Program-made: the position numbers and the translations under genes
Shown here: positions 15,503-23,385 of the stretch, in pieces
Layout of the letters: the number at the start of each line of letters is the position of its first letter
How positions within the stretch are numbered: position 1 is the first letter of the stretch
Notes under the pieces: model-generated
What the model saw: the letters and a program-made list of their open reading frames with translations, nothing else
Database searches by the model: none
Told to the model about the DNA's origin: nothing
Assembly: GCA_016234205.1 (NCBI GenBank)
Contig: JACRGN010000086.1
Location: 1 to 44,273, forward strand
Direction: 5' to 3'
From: Nitrospinota bacterium
Lineage (GTDB): Bacteria; Nitrospinota; Nitrospinia; UBA9942
DNA: 44,273 bases

Positions 15503-15687
15503 TACCTCCCAAAATAAAAAAGCCTTCTGAACTGGTTCAGAAGGCTTAACTTTCCATAGTAACAGTTGGGGTTAACCCCTACCACGGCATTAATAAATTA
15601 ACGGCTAACCTGTAACTTAGAGCCTTTATTAAGGTCTCCTGTTACTATCTGCTGATACAACCGAAAATACCTTCCATCCCGGTCCAG
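15503..15687 (-). promoter_or_regulatory. Structured leader/attenuator upstream of panB (candidate pan RNA motif)
   Basis: This 185-base gap after the deoxynucleoside kinase gene is rich in structure when read on the minus strand. A 10-bp closing stem pairs 15639-15648 (ATAGTAACAG) with 15556-15565 (CTGTTACTAT). A hairpin GAG-A-CCTT-AATA-AAGG-CTC with one bulged A lies at 15620-15638 and can be prolonged by an alternative local GTAAC/GTTAC pairing that competes with the closing stem. GGGGTTAACCCC lies at 15568-15579. A perfect 11-bp terminator follows. The reported 'pan' motif is a bulged hairpin upstream of panB operons; membership here is a guess based on position and shape. Confidence 0.68.
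15511..15546 (-). terminator. Intrinsic terminator in the panB leader
   Basis: Read on the minus strand: AGCCTTCTGAA, loop CCAG, TTCAGAAGGCT, then TTTTTATTTT. The U-tract directly precedes the panB ribosome binding site GGGAGG, the arrangement of a transcriptional attenuator. Confidence 0.87.
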
Positions 15688-16335
15688 TTAAATGGATCCA
15701 AGTGGCGAATAATATTCTCTACCTTTTTTATGTGATAAAATCTTTTTAATTAAATCCTTTAAATCCTCTTTTCTCTCAATAAAATTAATCTCGTTAGCAT
15801 TCACAATCAAAATCGGCGATTGGGTATAATGAAAAAAATAGTTATTGAATGCCTTATTTACCCCATCAAGATACTCGTCACTGATATTTTTTTCAATAAC
15901 CCTGCCCCGCATGTTTATCCTTTTCTTCAGTGTATCAATATCAGCCTGCAGGTATATGAGCAAATCCGGCTTCGGGATTTTATGCCTCAATATGGAATAT
16001 ACATCCTCATAAAGCCTGATCTCATCATCATTAAGATTAATATACGCAAATATTCTGTTCCTGTCAAATATATAATCAGTAATTGTAACCCTGTTGAATA
16101 GGTTATACTGTGAAAGGCTCATCTGCTGCCTGTATCTGCTCAGCAGGAAAAACATCTCGGCCTGGAAGGCATATCTCTCCCGGTTTTTATAGAATCCTTC
16201 AAGGAATGGGTTGTCTTCAACAGTTTCTAACACTGTATGTGCATTGAAATATTCACCGAGCAGCTGCACAAGGCTGGTCTTCCCAACACCTATTGGGCCT
16301 TCAATAGCGATATATCGGGCTTTATCCAATTCCAT
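15688..16335 (-). CDS. Deoxynucleoside kinase
   Basis: 215-residue kinase of the dCK/dGK-like family. The P-loop is IEGPIGVGKTSLVQLLGEY (residues about 10-28). The DRNRIFA block, a Tyr/Arg-rich substrate helix (FFLLSRYRQQM) and the lid region KKRINMRGRVIEKN are visible. It phosphorylates deoxynucleosides for salvage; the exact base specificity cannot be read. The start overlaps the end of folK by 46 bases, a gene pair seen in other genomes, so the two are probably co-translated. After its stop comes the panB leader. Confidence 0.88.
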   Translation of the reverse strand: MELDKARYIAIEGPIGVGKTSLVQLLGEYFNAHTVLETVEDNPFLEGFYKNRERYAFQAEMFFLLSRYRQQMSLSQYNLFNRVTITDYIFDRNRIFAYINLNDDEIRLYEDVYSILRHKIPKPDLLIYLQADIDTLKKRINMRGRVIEKNISDEYLDGVNKAFNNYFFHYTQSPILIVNANEINFIERKEDLKDLIKKILSHKKGREYYSPLGSI

Positions 16336-16820
16336 AGAGGCTCTACTTTCTGCTCTTCACCGACTTCATTTAACAGCAAACTAACACTCTTTTTTATAAC
16401 AGGATGGATGAGATTTTCATCTATCTCAGACAGAGGTTCAAGGACAAACCTCCTCTCATGCATCCTCGGATGGGGAATTTTTAATTTATCATCATCTATT
16501 ATCAAATTGTTGAATATAAGGATATCAAGGTCAATTGTCCTCGGGCCATGTCTTATATCCCTTTTTCTCCCCAATCTTTTTTCCACATCCTGCAAATCAG
16601 ACAATAGAGAATAAGGTGTCAGGTCAGTCTCAATTTTTACCACACAATTTACAAACCAGTCCTGCTTAATATGACCGATCGGCTCGGCTCTGTAAAGAGA
16701 AGAAACCGCCACTATTCTATTACCTTTTATCAATCCTATCTCTTTTACGGCTTTTATGCAATTATCTATCGCATCACCAACATTAGAACCTATACCAATA
16801 AAGACAGGATAGCCAGACAT
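16290..16820 (-). CDS. folK: 2-amino-4-hydroxy-6-hydroxymethyldihydropteridine pyrophosphokinase
   Basis: Folate biosynthesis: transfers pyrophosphate from ATP to the pterin. Signatures: FIGIGSNVGD at the N-terminus, SSLYRAEPIG, WFVNCVVKIET, and the HPPK motif HGPRTIDLDILIF followed by IPHPRMHERRFVLEPL. 176 residues, normal for the family. No ribosome binding site precedes ATG 16820; instead a terminator-like hairpin lies directly upstream, so control by attenuation or weak, coupled expression is possible. Confidence 0.95.
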   Translation of the reverse strand: MSGYPVFIGIGSNVGDAIDNCIKAVKEIGLIKGNRIVAVSSLYRAEPIGHIKQDWFVNCVVKIETDLTPYSLLSDLQDVEKRLGRKRDIRHGPRTIDLDILIFNNLIIDDDKLKIPHPRMHERRFVLEPLSEIDENLIHPVIKKSVSLLLNEVGEEQKVEPLWNWIKPDISLLKAQ

Positions 16821-16821
16821 A

Positions 16822-16850
16822 ATAAAAATTCCCCATACATGGGGGGAATA
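16822..16850 (-). terminator. Terminator-like hairpin between the channel gene and folK
   Basis: Read on the minus strand, ATTCCCC (16849-16843) pairs with GGGGAAT (16834-16828), followed by TTTTATT. It lies between the stop of the channel gene (16851) and the folK ATG (16820), touching both. Confidence 0.65.
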
Positions 16851-17825
16851 TTACCGTTCCATGTACCTTTTATAAACGGTAATAATAAAAAGCGCTATCA
16901 TAAACTCACCGGATAATGCCTCAAAAACGGCAAACATCTTCCCTATACCCACAGGTGTATAGTCGCCGTATCCGAGGGTAACGAAATTTACCATGCTGTA
17001 ATAGAAGGAATCATACAGGACGCTGAGGTTTTCAGGTAACGATTGAGCTGCGGATAGTTTGTAATACCTTCCCGATGAGTGATGTATGCCTATAAAGCTG
17101 AAAATTACTGAAAACAGTAATACGAATATCAGCAAAAAGCTGATGATTCTATAAGGCATCTCCCCATACCCCGTTGACATATCTATCACCGCAGACCATA
17201 AACGCTCCAGCGAAAAATATGGCATCTGTTTGCGTTTGGCAACCATCTCCCTGTAATAGTATTTTCCTGCCTCATAGGAAAGCCCTCTGCTCTTGAAATT
17301 ATTCTTTATATTCCGGTATACCTCTTCCGCTTCAAAATATTTTTCCTTAGCCTTTTCTATATCCCCTTGCTTTAAATAATGGTCTCCCTCACGCTCGTTT
17401 TTTATTTTTTGGTCATCCCCCAAATTAATATCATGCAATTCAGCATCACCAAAGACAGTTCCCAAAAGGTCGGCATTATCAAGATTCGTACCCTTTAAAT
17501 TTGCCTTATCAAGATCAGCCTTGAAAAGACACGCATTGGAGAGATTCGCCTTGAATAGATGTGCGTTTCGCAGGTCTGCCTTCTTAAAATTCACATTATG
17601 CAAATCAGCCTGTATCAAATTGATGTCTTTTAGATTGGCATTTTTTAGCTGATAACCTTCAAGACGGCATCCTTTTTTATATTTTTCTTCAATCTCCTTT
17701 TTTATATCATCACCACTTTTGTCTGCGGAAGGATTATGCCAGAAACAGTAATCAGAATTACCATCTACAGACTCCTGACAAATCGTTCTGTCACGGAACT
17801 GATATTTGCAATGGACGATAGTCAA
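16851..17825 (-). CDS. Pentapeptide-repeat / two-TM potassium channel fusion
   Basis: 324 residues. The N-terminus has a Cys/His cluster (C-x8-C-x10-C-x2-H within residues 6-30) that looks like a small zinc site. About 12 pentapeptide repeats of the A(D/N)Lxx type follow at about 58-135 (for example ADLRNAHLFKANLSNACLFK). A charged linker with helical, TPR-like character covers about 140-205. The C-terminus is an Ion_trans_2 pore: TM1 about 225-247, selectivity filter TLGYGD at about 282-287, TM2 about 296-318. There is no RCK domain. The start is a TTG at 17825 with GAAGGGA upstream. Similar pentapeptide-channel proteins exist, but the ligand is unknown. Confidence 0.85.
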   Translation of the reverse strand: MTIVHCKYQFRDRTICQESVDGNSDYCFWHNPSADKSGDDIKKEIEEKYKKGCRLEGYQLKNANLKDINLIQADLHNVNFKKADLRNAHLFKANLSNACLFKADLDKANLKGTNLDNADLLGTVFGDAELHDINLGDDQKIKNEREGDHYLKQGDIEKAKEKYFEAEEVYRNIKNNFKSRGLSYEAGKYYYREMVAKRKQMPYFSLERLWSAVIDMSTGYGEMPYRIISFLLIFVLLFSVIFSFIGIHHSSGRYYKLSAAQSLPENLSVLYDSFYYSMVNFVTLGYGDYTPVGIGKMFAVFEALSGEFMIALFIITVYKRYMER

Positions 17826-17837
17826 CCTATATTCCCT

Positions 17838-19070
17838 TCAAAATTCAAGTTTCATCTCCGATAACCTTTTCCGAACCTCTTCCATAACCCTCTTTTCCTC
17901 CTTCTCCCCATTTGCAATGAATGTAGCAGAGAGACGGATATAGTGTCCAACATCATCCCATGGAACTGTAGAGATTAATTTCTCTGTTATAAGATACTCG
18001 GAAAAGTCCTCAGCCAGTTCAAACCTCCTTCCGCCTTTTATACCTTTTGGCGCCCTTACATATAAATAAAAAGAGCCTCCTGGCATTTTTGCATTAAAAC
18101 CAACTGAATTTAATACATCTACCATCATCTTGAGTCTTCTCTTATATTTTTCACAGATGGCATCAGTTATTTCAGGATGCTCCAACGCATGAATACCTGT
18201 CTTTTGTATTGCTATGAACTGTCCTGAATCATAATTGTCCTTTACGAATCCAAACCCGCTTACCACAAGGGGATTGCCTGTTACAAATGCCAGTCTCCAT
18301 CCTGTCATATTAAAAGCCTTTGATAGAGAATGAACCTCCACACCAACATCTTTGGCCCCGGGAATGGAGAGAAAGCTTAAAGGCTTTCCGCTATAATTCA
18401 ATGAAGCATAAGCCGCATCCTGAACTACTACAATATTATTCTCCTTTGCAAACCTTATAACTTTTTTATAGAATTCTGCATTGGCAGTAGCACCTGTTGG
18501 ATTATTGGGATAGTTTAAATAAAGGAGCTTTGCCCTTTTTCTCATATCATTTGGTATTGAATCTAAATCAGGCATAAACCCATTTTCTTCTTTTAATGAC
18601 AGATTATAAACCTCCCCGCCATACCACTTCGTATGAGTTGCTATTACAGGATAGCCCGGCACTGTCATAAGGGTAACATCACCGGGATTTATATAAATAG
18701 CAGGAAACATCGCAAGGGCTGGTTTAGAGCCTATGGAATGGAGCACCTCATTTATAGGGTCAACTGATACCCCATATATCTTTTCCATATACTTTGAGGC
18801 TGCATCCTTGAACTCCTGTATCCCATTGTCTGCATAACCCCTGTTTTCGGGTTTTGTGCACTCAACCTGCATTGTCTTAACAACCTCAGGGAAAGCCATC
18901 TCGTCAGGCTCCCCGACTCCGAGGTCTATAAGCTCAACACGAGGGTTCTTCTCCTTTGCAGCCCTCTTTGCCCTCTTGATTTTTTCAAACTTGTATATCT
19001 TTGTATCCTTCCCAAATTTTTCCCCTCCGAGCCTTTCGGCAAAGATGGACTGTATGTAACTCTCTGCCAT
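17838..19070 (-). CDS. dapL: LL-diaminopimelate aminotransferase
   Basis: PLP enzyme that makes LL-diaminopimelate from tetrahydrodipicolinate for lysine and peptidoglycan. 410 residues with the class I/II aminotransferase pattern: LIDLGVGEPDEMAFP, LYLNYPNNPTGA, and the Schiff-base lysine (about residue 250) in HSLSKAFNMTGWRLAF. The KIYKFEKIKRAKRAAKEKNP opening is typical of the DapL group. Its ATG overlaps the regulator stop (TAATG) and GGAGG lies upstream, so it is co-transcribed with the sigma-54 activator. Confidence 0.88.
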   Translation of the reverse strand: MAESYIQSIFAERLGGEKFGKDTKIYKFEKIKRAKRAAKEKNPRVELIDLGVGEPDEMAFPEVVKTMQVECTKPENRGYADNGIQEFKDAASKYMEKIYGVSVDPINEVLHSIGSKPALAMFPAIYINPGDVTLMTVPGYPVIATHTKWYGGEVYNLSLKEENGFMPDLDSIPNDMRKRAKLLYLNYPNNPTGATANAEFYKKVIRFAKENNIVVVQDAAYASLNYSGKPLSFLSIPGAKDVGVEVHSLSKAFNMTGWRLAFVTGNPLVVSGFGFVKDNYDSGQFIAIQKTGIHALEHPEITDAICEKYKRRLKMMVDVLNSVGFNAKMPGGSFYLYVRAPKGIKGGRRFELAEDFSEYLITEKLISTVPWDDVGHYIRLSATFIANGEKEEKRVMEEVRKRLSEMKLEF

Positions 19071-20113
19071 TAAACCTCCCTATTTATACCCTTTTTCTTT
19101 AATTTTTCTATTAATGTAGTCCTCTTTATACCAAGCAGATTAGCAGCCTTTGCCTTATTCCATTCTACCTTTTTCAATGCCTCAAGTATAAGTTTGTTTT
19201 CAAAATCTTCTACCATTTGATTTAGATTAATGCCACTTTCAGAAATATTTATAGCTGGCTGAGATGTATCTTCAATGGCTGCATTATCAGATATGACCAG
19301 CCGTTCATCTTCAGTATGAATATGGGGCTTCCCATCCCATTTCTGAACCTTTTCAGGCAGGTCTGCCGGCCTTACAATCCCTTTCCCTTTTAATATAACT
19401 GTCCGTTCAATTATATTTTCAAGTTCCCTCACATTCCCGGGCCAGTGATATTCAGATAGACATTTCATTGCCTCCTCTGAAAATCCCTCAATATTCCGGT
19501 TTTTTATGCGGTTGAACTTCAATAAAAAGTGATTTGCCAAGATTGGTATATCCGATTTTCTCTCTCTGAGCGGGGGGATTGAAATGGGGATTACATTTAA
19601 TCTGTAAAAGAGGTCTTCCCTGAATTTATTTGATTCAACCTCCTTCTCCAAATTCCTGTGGGTAGCGGCAATAACCCTGATATCAACCTTCAGGGATTTC
19701 ATTCCGCCCACCCTTTCAAACTCCTGCTCCTGAAGAACCCGTAACATTTTAACTTGAAGGGCAGGGCTCATATCACCTATCTCGTCAAGGAATATCGTGC
19801 CGCTGTCTGCAAGTTCAAACTTCCCCATCCTCATCCTTATGGCACCTGTAAATGAGCCCTTCTCGTGACCAAACAACTCGCTCTCAAGGAGCTCCTCCGG
19901 GATTGCACCGCAATTTACAGGTATAAGGGGTTTGTCTGCCCGTCTGCTGTTATAATGTATCGCCTTTGCAACCAGTTCCTTCCCTGTCCCGCTCTCGCCA
20001 AGTATCAAAATCGTACTGTCATCATCCAATATCTTTTCTACAAGGGATAAGACACCCTTTATCTTCTCGCTTTCCCCTACAATACCGCTAAAGTCAGGTT
20101 TGGTGGCAGGCAT
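19070..20113 (-). CDS. Sigma-54-dependent transcriptional activator (no receiver domain)
   Basis: 347 residues consisting of an AAA+ domain and a Fis-type HTH. Walker A is GESGTGKELVAKAIH (about 39-53), the sigma-54 contact loop GAFTGA is at about 90-95, Walker B is GTIFLDEIGDM, and the R-finger region FREDLFYRLNVIPI is present. The C-terminal HTH (about 305-345) reads KAANLLGIKRTTLIEKLKK. There is no N-terminal receiver, GAF or PAS domain, as in PspF-type activators, so control would come from a partner protein. It precedes dapL with overlapping stop/start. No clear -24/-12 promoter was found nearby. Confidence 0.93.
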   Translation of the reverse strand: MPATKPDFSGIVGESEKIKGVLSLVEKILDDDSTILILGESGTGKELVAKAIHYNSRRADKPLIPVNCGAIPEELLESELFGHEKGSFTGAIRMRMGKFELADSGTIFLDEIGDMSPALQVKMLRVLQEQEFERVGGMKSLKVDIRVIAATHRNLEKEVESNKFREDLFYRLNVIPISIPPLRERKSDIPILANHFLLKFNRIKNRNIEGFSEEAMKCLSEYHWPGNVRELENIIERTVILKGKGIVRPADLPEKVQKWDGKPHIHTEDERLVISDNAAIEDTSQPAINISESGINLNQMVEDFENKLILEALKKVEWNKAKAANLLGIKRTTLIEKLKKKGINREV

Positions 20114-20188
20114 ACAAAAAAATTATTAACACATATTGATAGGAGATGTCAAAAGAAATATAGTTTGCACCCTTATTAAGAAAAAACT

Positions 20189-20216
20189 TTGACAAAATGA
20201 ATTGAATTGTTAGAAT
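20189..20216 (+). promoter_or_regulatory. Sigma-70-type promoter for the TPR/barrel gene
   Basis: TTGACA at 20189-20194, 16-base spacer, TAGAAT at 20211-20216. The downstream gene starts at 20289. Confidence 0.65.
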
Positions 20217-20253
20217 AGTGAGCCTGTTGCACAAATAGCAAAAAAACAGAAAA

Positions 20254-20282
20254 TGTCATGCTGAACTTGTTTCAGCATTTAA
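20254..20282. repeat. Small palindrome TGCTGAAC...GTTTCAGCA
   Basis: TGCTGAACTTGTTTCAGCA at about 20260-20278 is a hairpin of the widespread GTCATGCTGAACTTG type. It lies in the 5' leader of the TPR/barrel gene, just before the start codon. Confidence 0.7.
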
Positions 20283-20288
20283 TAAATT

Positions 20289-21935
20289 ATGCAAAGATAT
20301 TTTTTTCCTATTGCCTTTATCCTGCTATTCCTATTTTCTGCAAAGGTCTATTCTCAGCCTCTACCCTCACAGCCAGACGAACTCAAGCAGGGCATTTTCA
20401 ATCTTAAAGAAGAAAACTACGAAGAGGCAGTGGAGGATTTTAAGAAGGCGAGGGAGTTAAACCCGGACTCATCCATCACTGCATATTATCTCGGCATAGC
20501 CTATAAAAAGATTCAGAACTATCCCGAAGCAAAGACACATCTAAAAGATGCACTCACCCTATCACCAAAGGTTAAGGAGGCAGTCGTTGAACTTGCCGAT
20601 GTATTATATCAACTTGGAGAAATGAAAGAGGCATTAAAAGAGATTGAAATTGCAGATAGTCAGGGTATGAATACACCACAGACCACATTTCTGAAAGGTA
20701 TGCTCCTATTAAAACTTGGAATGGAATCAGATATAGTGATAGAAGAAAATATCATCATATACGGAGGAAAAAACTATTCCTATACCAAAAATGATGATGG
20801 GACTATAACAATAGAAGAAGGTCCACTAAGCAGCAGAAAATTTTATGTAGCCAATAAAGAGGCAAAAGAATCATTCAAGAAGGCAAAAACACTTGACGAA
20901 AAACTCACCACATCATCAGACTTTCAAATCGCAATGGCAACTATGCAGGAGGGGGATTTAAACGAGGCAAGAGATATATTCAAAGAGATTATAATAAAAG
21001 ACCCGAATGCAGACATAGCCCAATTTGCAAACCAGTATATAGATGCAATAACAAAGAGAATCAAAGAAGAAAGGCCATATAGACTCACAGCAGGCATCCA
21101 ATATCAGCATGACAGCAATGTAATATTAAAGCCGGGTGATGTAACAGCATCGGCAGGCATATCCGGAGAGTCTGACAGTGCAGGAATAATCAATCTGAGG
21201 GGAGAATATCTCCCAGGGTTAAAAGCACCATTTGGATTAAAGACACAATATTCTTTATACCAGAACCTTCATGGAAGATTAAAGAATTACGATGTCCAGA
21301 GTCATTCCATTGCAATTGTCCCCAATTACAATCTTACAAGCGGCTCAATAAGCCTTCTCACAAGCTATAACTTAACCCGTGTTGACAATCTTGACTATCT
21401 AAAAACCTTAACCCTCTCACCGACATATACCTTTTTTATTTCAAAAACGCAGTTTGCCACAGGCTCATTAAAATATCAGGATAAAAAATATGTAAAGGCG
21501 CCGACAGGTGCTGATGAGGACAGGGAGGGCAGTGATACTAATATTGGCATCTAATGGTTTTATCTGCTATTTGAAAACAAGGGTTTTATAAATGGACGAT
21601 ATGAATATAACAGAGAGGATGTAAAAGGGAAAAACTGGAAATACTCTGGCAATAGGTTTGGACTGAGTCTCCTTTCTCCACTAACACTGATTACTCAAAA
21701 CTTAACACTAAATTTAGGCGGGGAGGCATACTCACAGAACTTTGATAATACCCATACAGTATTTCTAAAAAAGAGAGGGGACACCACATATACCTTTAAT
21801 ACGATGCTGACATATAACATCTATGATGATGTTGATATTCAGTTGCAGTATGTGGACATCCGGGGTGTTTCAAATATATCAGTTTATGACTATAACAAGA
21901 ATATGGTAACTATTGGTTTGGAGGGGAGGTTTTAA
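20289..21935 (+). pseudogene. TPR / outer-membrane beta-barrel protein gene interrupted by one in-frame TAA
   Basis: A signal peptide (residues 1-22) is followed by TPR units (about 30-130 and 205-250) and a beta-barrel region beginning about residue 262 (YRLTAGIQYQHDSNVILKPG). The frame hits TAA at 21552-21554 after NIGI, then continues open in the same frame for 126 codons with barrel-like strands (RYEYNREDVKGKNWKYSG, LTLNLGGEAYSQNFD), ending in GLEGRF with the C-terminal Phe typical of outer-membrane proteins, stop at 21933-21935. Full length would be 548 codons. Thus one substitution (for example CAA to TAA), stop readthrough or a sequencing error splits the gene. The family is unknown; layout recalls surface-exposure or export barrel proteins with TPRs. 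Confidence 0.82.
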
Positions 21936-21951
21936 TTTATCCCGGATTATG

Positions 21952-22070
21952 CATTAACCACAGATGAACACAGGTAAACACTGATAAAACAAAAACTTAT
22001 TATAATTCTTCTTTCTTTTAATTCATTAAATAACCTGTGTTAATCTGTGTTTACCTGTGGTTTCACGCAT
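21952..22070. repeat. Palindrome with CACAG word arms between the barrel gene and luxR-like gene
   Basis: The left arm AACCACAGATGAACACAGGT (about 21957-21976) and right arm ACCTGTGTTAATCTGTGTTT / ACCTGTGGTT (about 22031-22062) are imperfect complements. It separates convergent genes and could terminate both. Confidence 0.85.
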
Positions 22071-22085
22071 TTTTTGGGTTTATAT

Positions 22086-22670
22086 CTATCTGGTGTGGGC
22101 TATAATCTCACCTCTTGAGGCAACATTCATCTTTCTCATAATATTTTTAATGTGGTCTTTTACTGTATATTCGCTGATGAATAGTTTTTCTGAGATAGTT
22201 TTATTTGAAAGCCCTTCACTGATGCACTCCAGCACTTCTAATTCTCTATTTGACAGCCCAAATTCTGCCCTAACTTTTTCAATGTCTGTCTGATGTCTTA
22301 AGATTATTTTTTCTAACAGCACAACAATGTGAGTTGGACTTTTGCTTTCAGGATTCCCCATAAAGGAAGCCCTCATAGAGCAAGTACCCATATCACTATG
22401 CAGCACTGCACAATTCAAATCAGTTGAAGCAGTTCCGATTTCATTTGCATTTTTTTTGAGACGATTGCAGAGACTATAAATCTCATTAAGAGTGTTCTGC
22501 CTTTTCTCTCCCTTTGCAGGCTTGCCCTCGAGTGAATCTATCGGGGGCTTCTGCAAATCAGGGAGCATATCCAATGCCTCTTTATTGGAATAGAGGAGAT
22601 TATTATCCATGTCAAAGATAAGCATACCGGGGGCTGAACGTCCTTTTATGATTTCATGCAGGTTGTCCAT
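22086..22670 (-). CDS. LuxR-family transcriptional regulator with PAS-like N-terminus
   Basis: 194 residues. The C-terminal LuxR/NarL HTH is at about 130-190: LSNRELEVLECISEGLSNKT, then ISEKLFISEYTVKDHIKNI. The N-terminus (residues 1-40) reads GMLIFDMDNNLLYSNKEALD, a pattern found at the start of PAS-type sensor domains, but it is too short for me to assign firmly. There is no receiver phosphorylation site. It faces the PilZ-FecR-NHL genes and may regulate them; that is inference. Confidence 0.85.
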   Translation of the reverse strand: MDNLHEIIKGRSAPGMLIFDMDNNLLYSNKEALDMLPDLQKPPIDSLEGKPAKGEKRQNTLNEIYSLCNRLKKNANEIGTASTDLNCAVLHSDMGTCSMRASFMGNPESKSPTHIVVLLEKIILRHQTDIEKVRAEFGLSNRELEVLECISEGLSNKTISEKLFISEYTVKDHIKNIMRKMNVASRGEIIAHTR

Positions 22671-22734
22671 AGTGCCAAACCATCTTCCCTTAATCTTTCA
22701 ATATGTTTAATATACAACAAAACGCTCATATTTT

Positions 22735-22957
22735 ACACTATTAAAGGAACAAGAAAAAGATTAAGGAGAAATGGGGAAATTAGGGAAAAGGGGAAAAATA
22801 TTAAAAGTGTCAGAGTATCAGAGTATCAAAGTGTCAGAGTAAAAAAACTTTGACACTATGACACTTTGACTCTTTGATACTCTAATTTATCTCTCCATCT
22901 CTCCATCTTCTTCTCCCTTTCTCCTTATATGTTTTTTATAATTTCCTATACATAAAA
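22735..22957. repeat. Nested palindromes in the luxR-pilZ intergenic region
   Basis: The 365-base gap 22671-23035 has no gene. Its outer arms are GGAGAAATGGGGAAATTAGG (about 22764-22783) with CTCCATCTCTCCATCTTC (about 22893-22910). Its inner arms are made of GTCAGAGTATCAGAGTATCA (about 22808-22827) and the complementary CTTTGACTCTTTGATACTC (about 22864-22882). The flank AAGAAAAAGATTAAGGAGAA and the tail TTATATGTTTTTTATAATTT are shared with 7030-7155, and TATAATTTCCTATACAT (22937-22953) with 10220 and 11967. Confidence 0.87.
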
Positions 22958-22978
22958 AAATCCCACTTTTGAGGGATT
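22954..22978 (-). terminator. Small terminator-like hairpin, minus-strand sense
   Basis: AATCCC (22959-22964) pairs with GGGATT (22973-22978); on the minus strand it is followed by a run of T. No minus-strand gene ends here, so its role is unclear. Confidence 0.4.
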
Positions 22979-23035
22979 GACTGAAAAGCAAATAAATATT
23001 AAAGTTAGTGCAATTTAACATGAGGAGGAGGAAAT

Positions 23036-23371
23036 ATGACTACATTTAATGAAGAGAATAACCGGTTAAAATTGAGAAATCCCTTTAACCACTCATTTTC
23101 TTTTGACCTTATTGATATAGAATTGGGCTATCTGAAGAATGTCAATTGTGCAGGGGTTGGAGTTGATATAAGCGAAACAGGATTAGGGATGGCATCAAAC
23201 CATGCCTTAAAAAAGGCTCAGGTAGTAAAACTCTATTTGCCGTTCTATGAAAAGGATATGCCCTTACCTGTATTTGCAGAGGTGATGTGGTCAAAGGCTG
23301 ACAACAGTTATTTCAGGACAGGTTTAAGATTCTTATACCTGAATGTAACTAACTTCGGGCTTGACCTGTGA
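23036..23371 (+). CDS. PilZ-domain protein (predicted c-di-GMP binding)
   Basis: 111 residues forming a single PilZ domain. The RxxxR motif is RLKLR near residues 10-14, the second motif is DISETGLGM, and the end has VMWSKADNSYFRTGLRF, the usual terminal strands. Both c-di-GMP motifs look intact. GGAGGAGG precedes ATG 23036. The stop codon overlaps a possible GTG start of the next frame. It may relay c-di-GMP to pili or to surface proteins coded downstream. Confidence 0.87.
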   Translation: MTTFNEENNRLKLRNPFNHSFSFDLIDIELGYLKNVNCAGVGVDISETGLGMASNHALKKAQVVKLYLPFYEKDMPLPVFAEVMWSKADNSYFRTGLRFLYLNVTNFGLDL

Positions 23372-23385
23372 TTAAGAGGGTATTT

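Noticed and set aside
15503..15687. T-box leader before panB
   Set aside because: A GTGGTAGGGG stretch is superficially similar, but the conserved T-box sequence with its TGG-x-ACC core is absent and panB is not an amino-acid or tRNA-ligase gene.
22656..22853. Small plus-strand open frame in the luxR-pilZ spacer
   Set aside because: It is the translation of the GGAGAA and GTCAGAG repeat arms, with no ribosome binding site.
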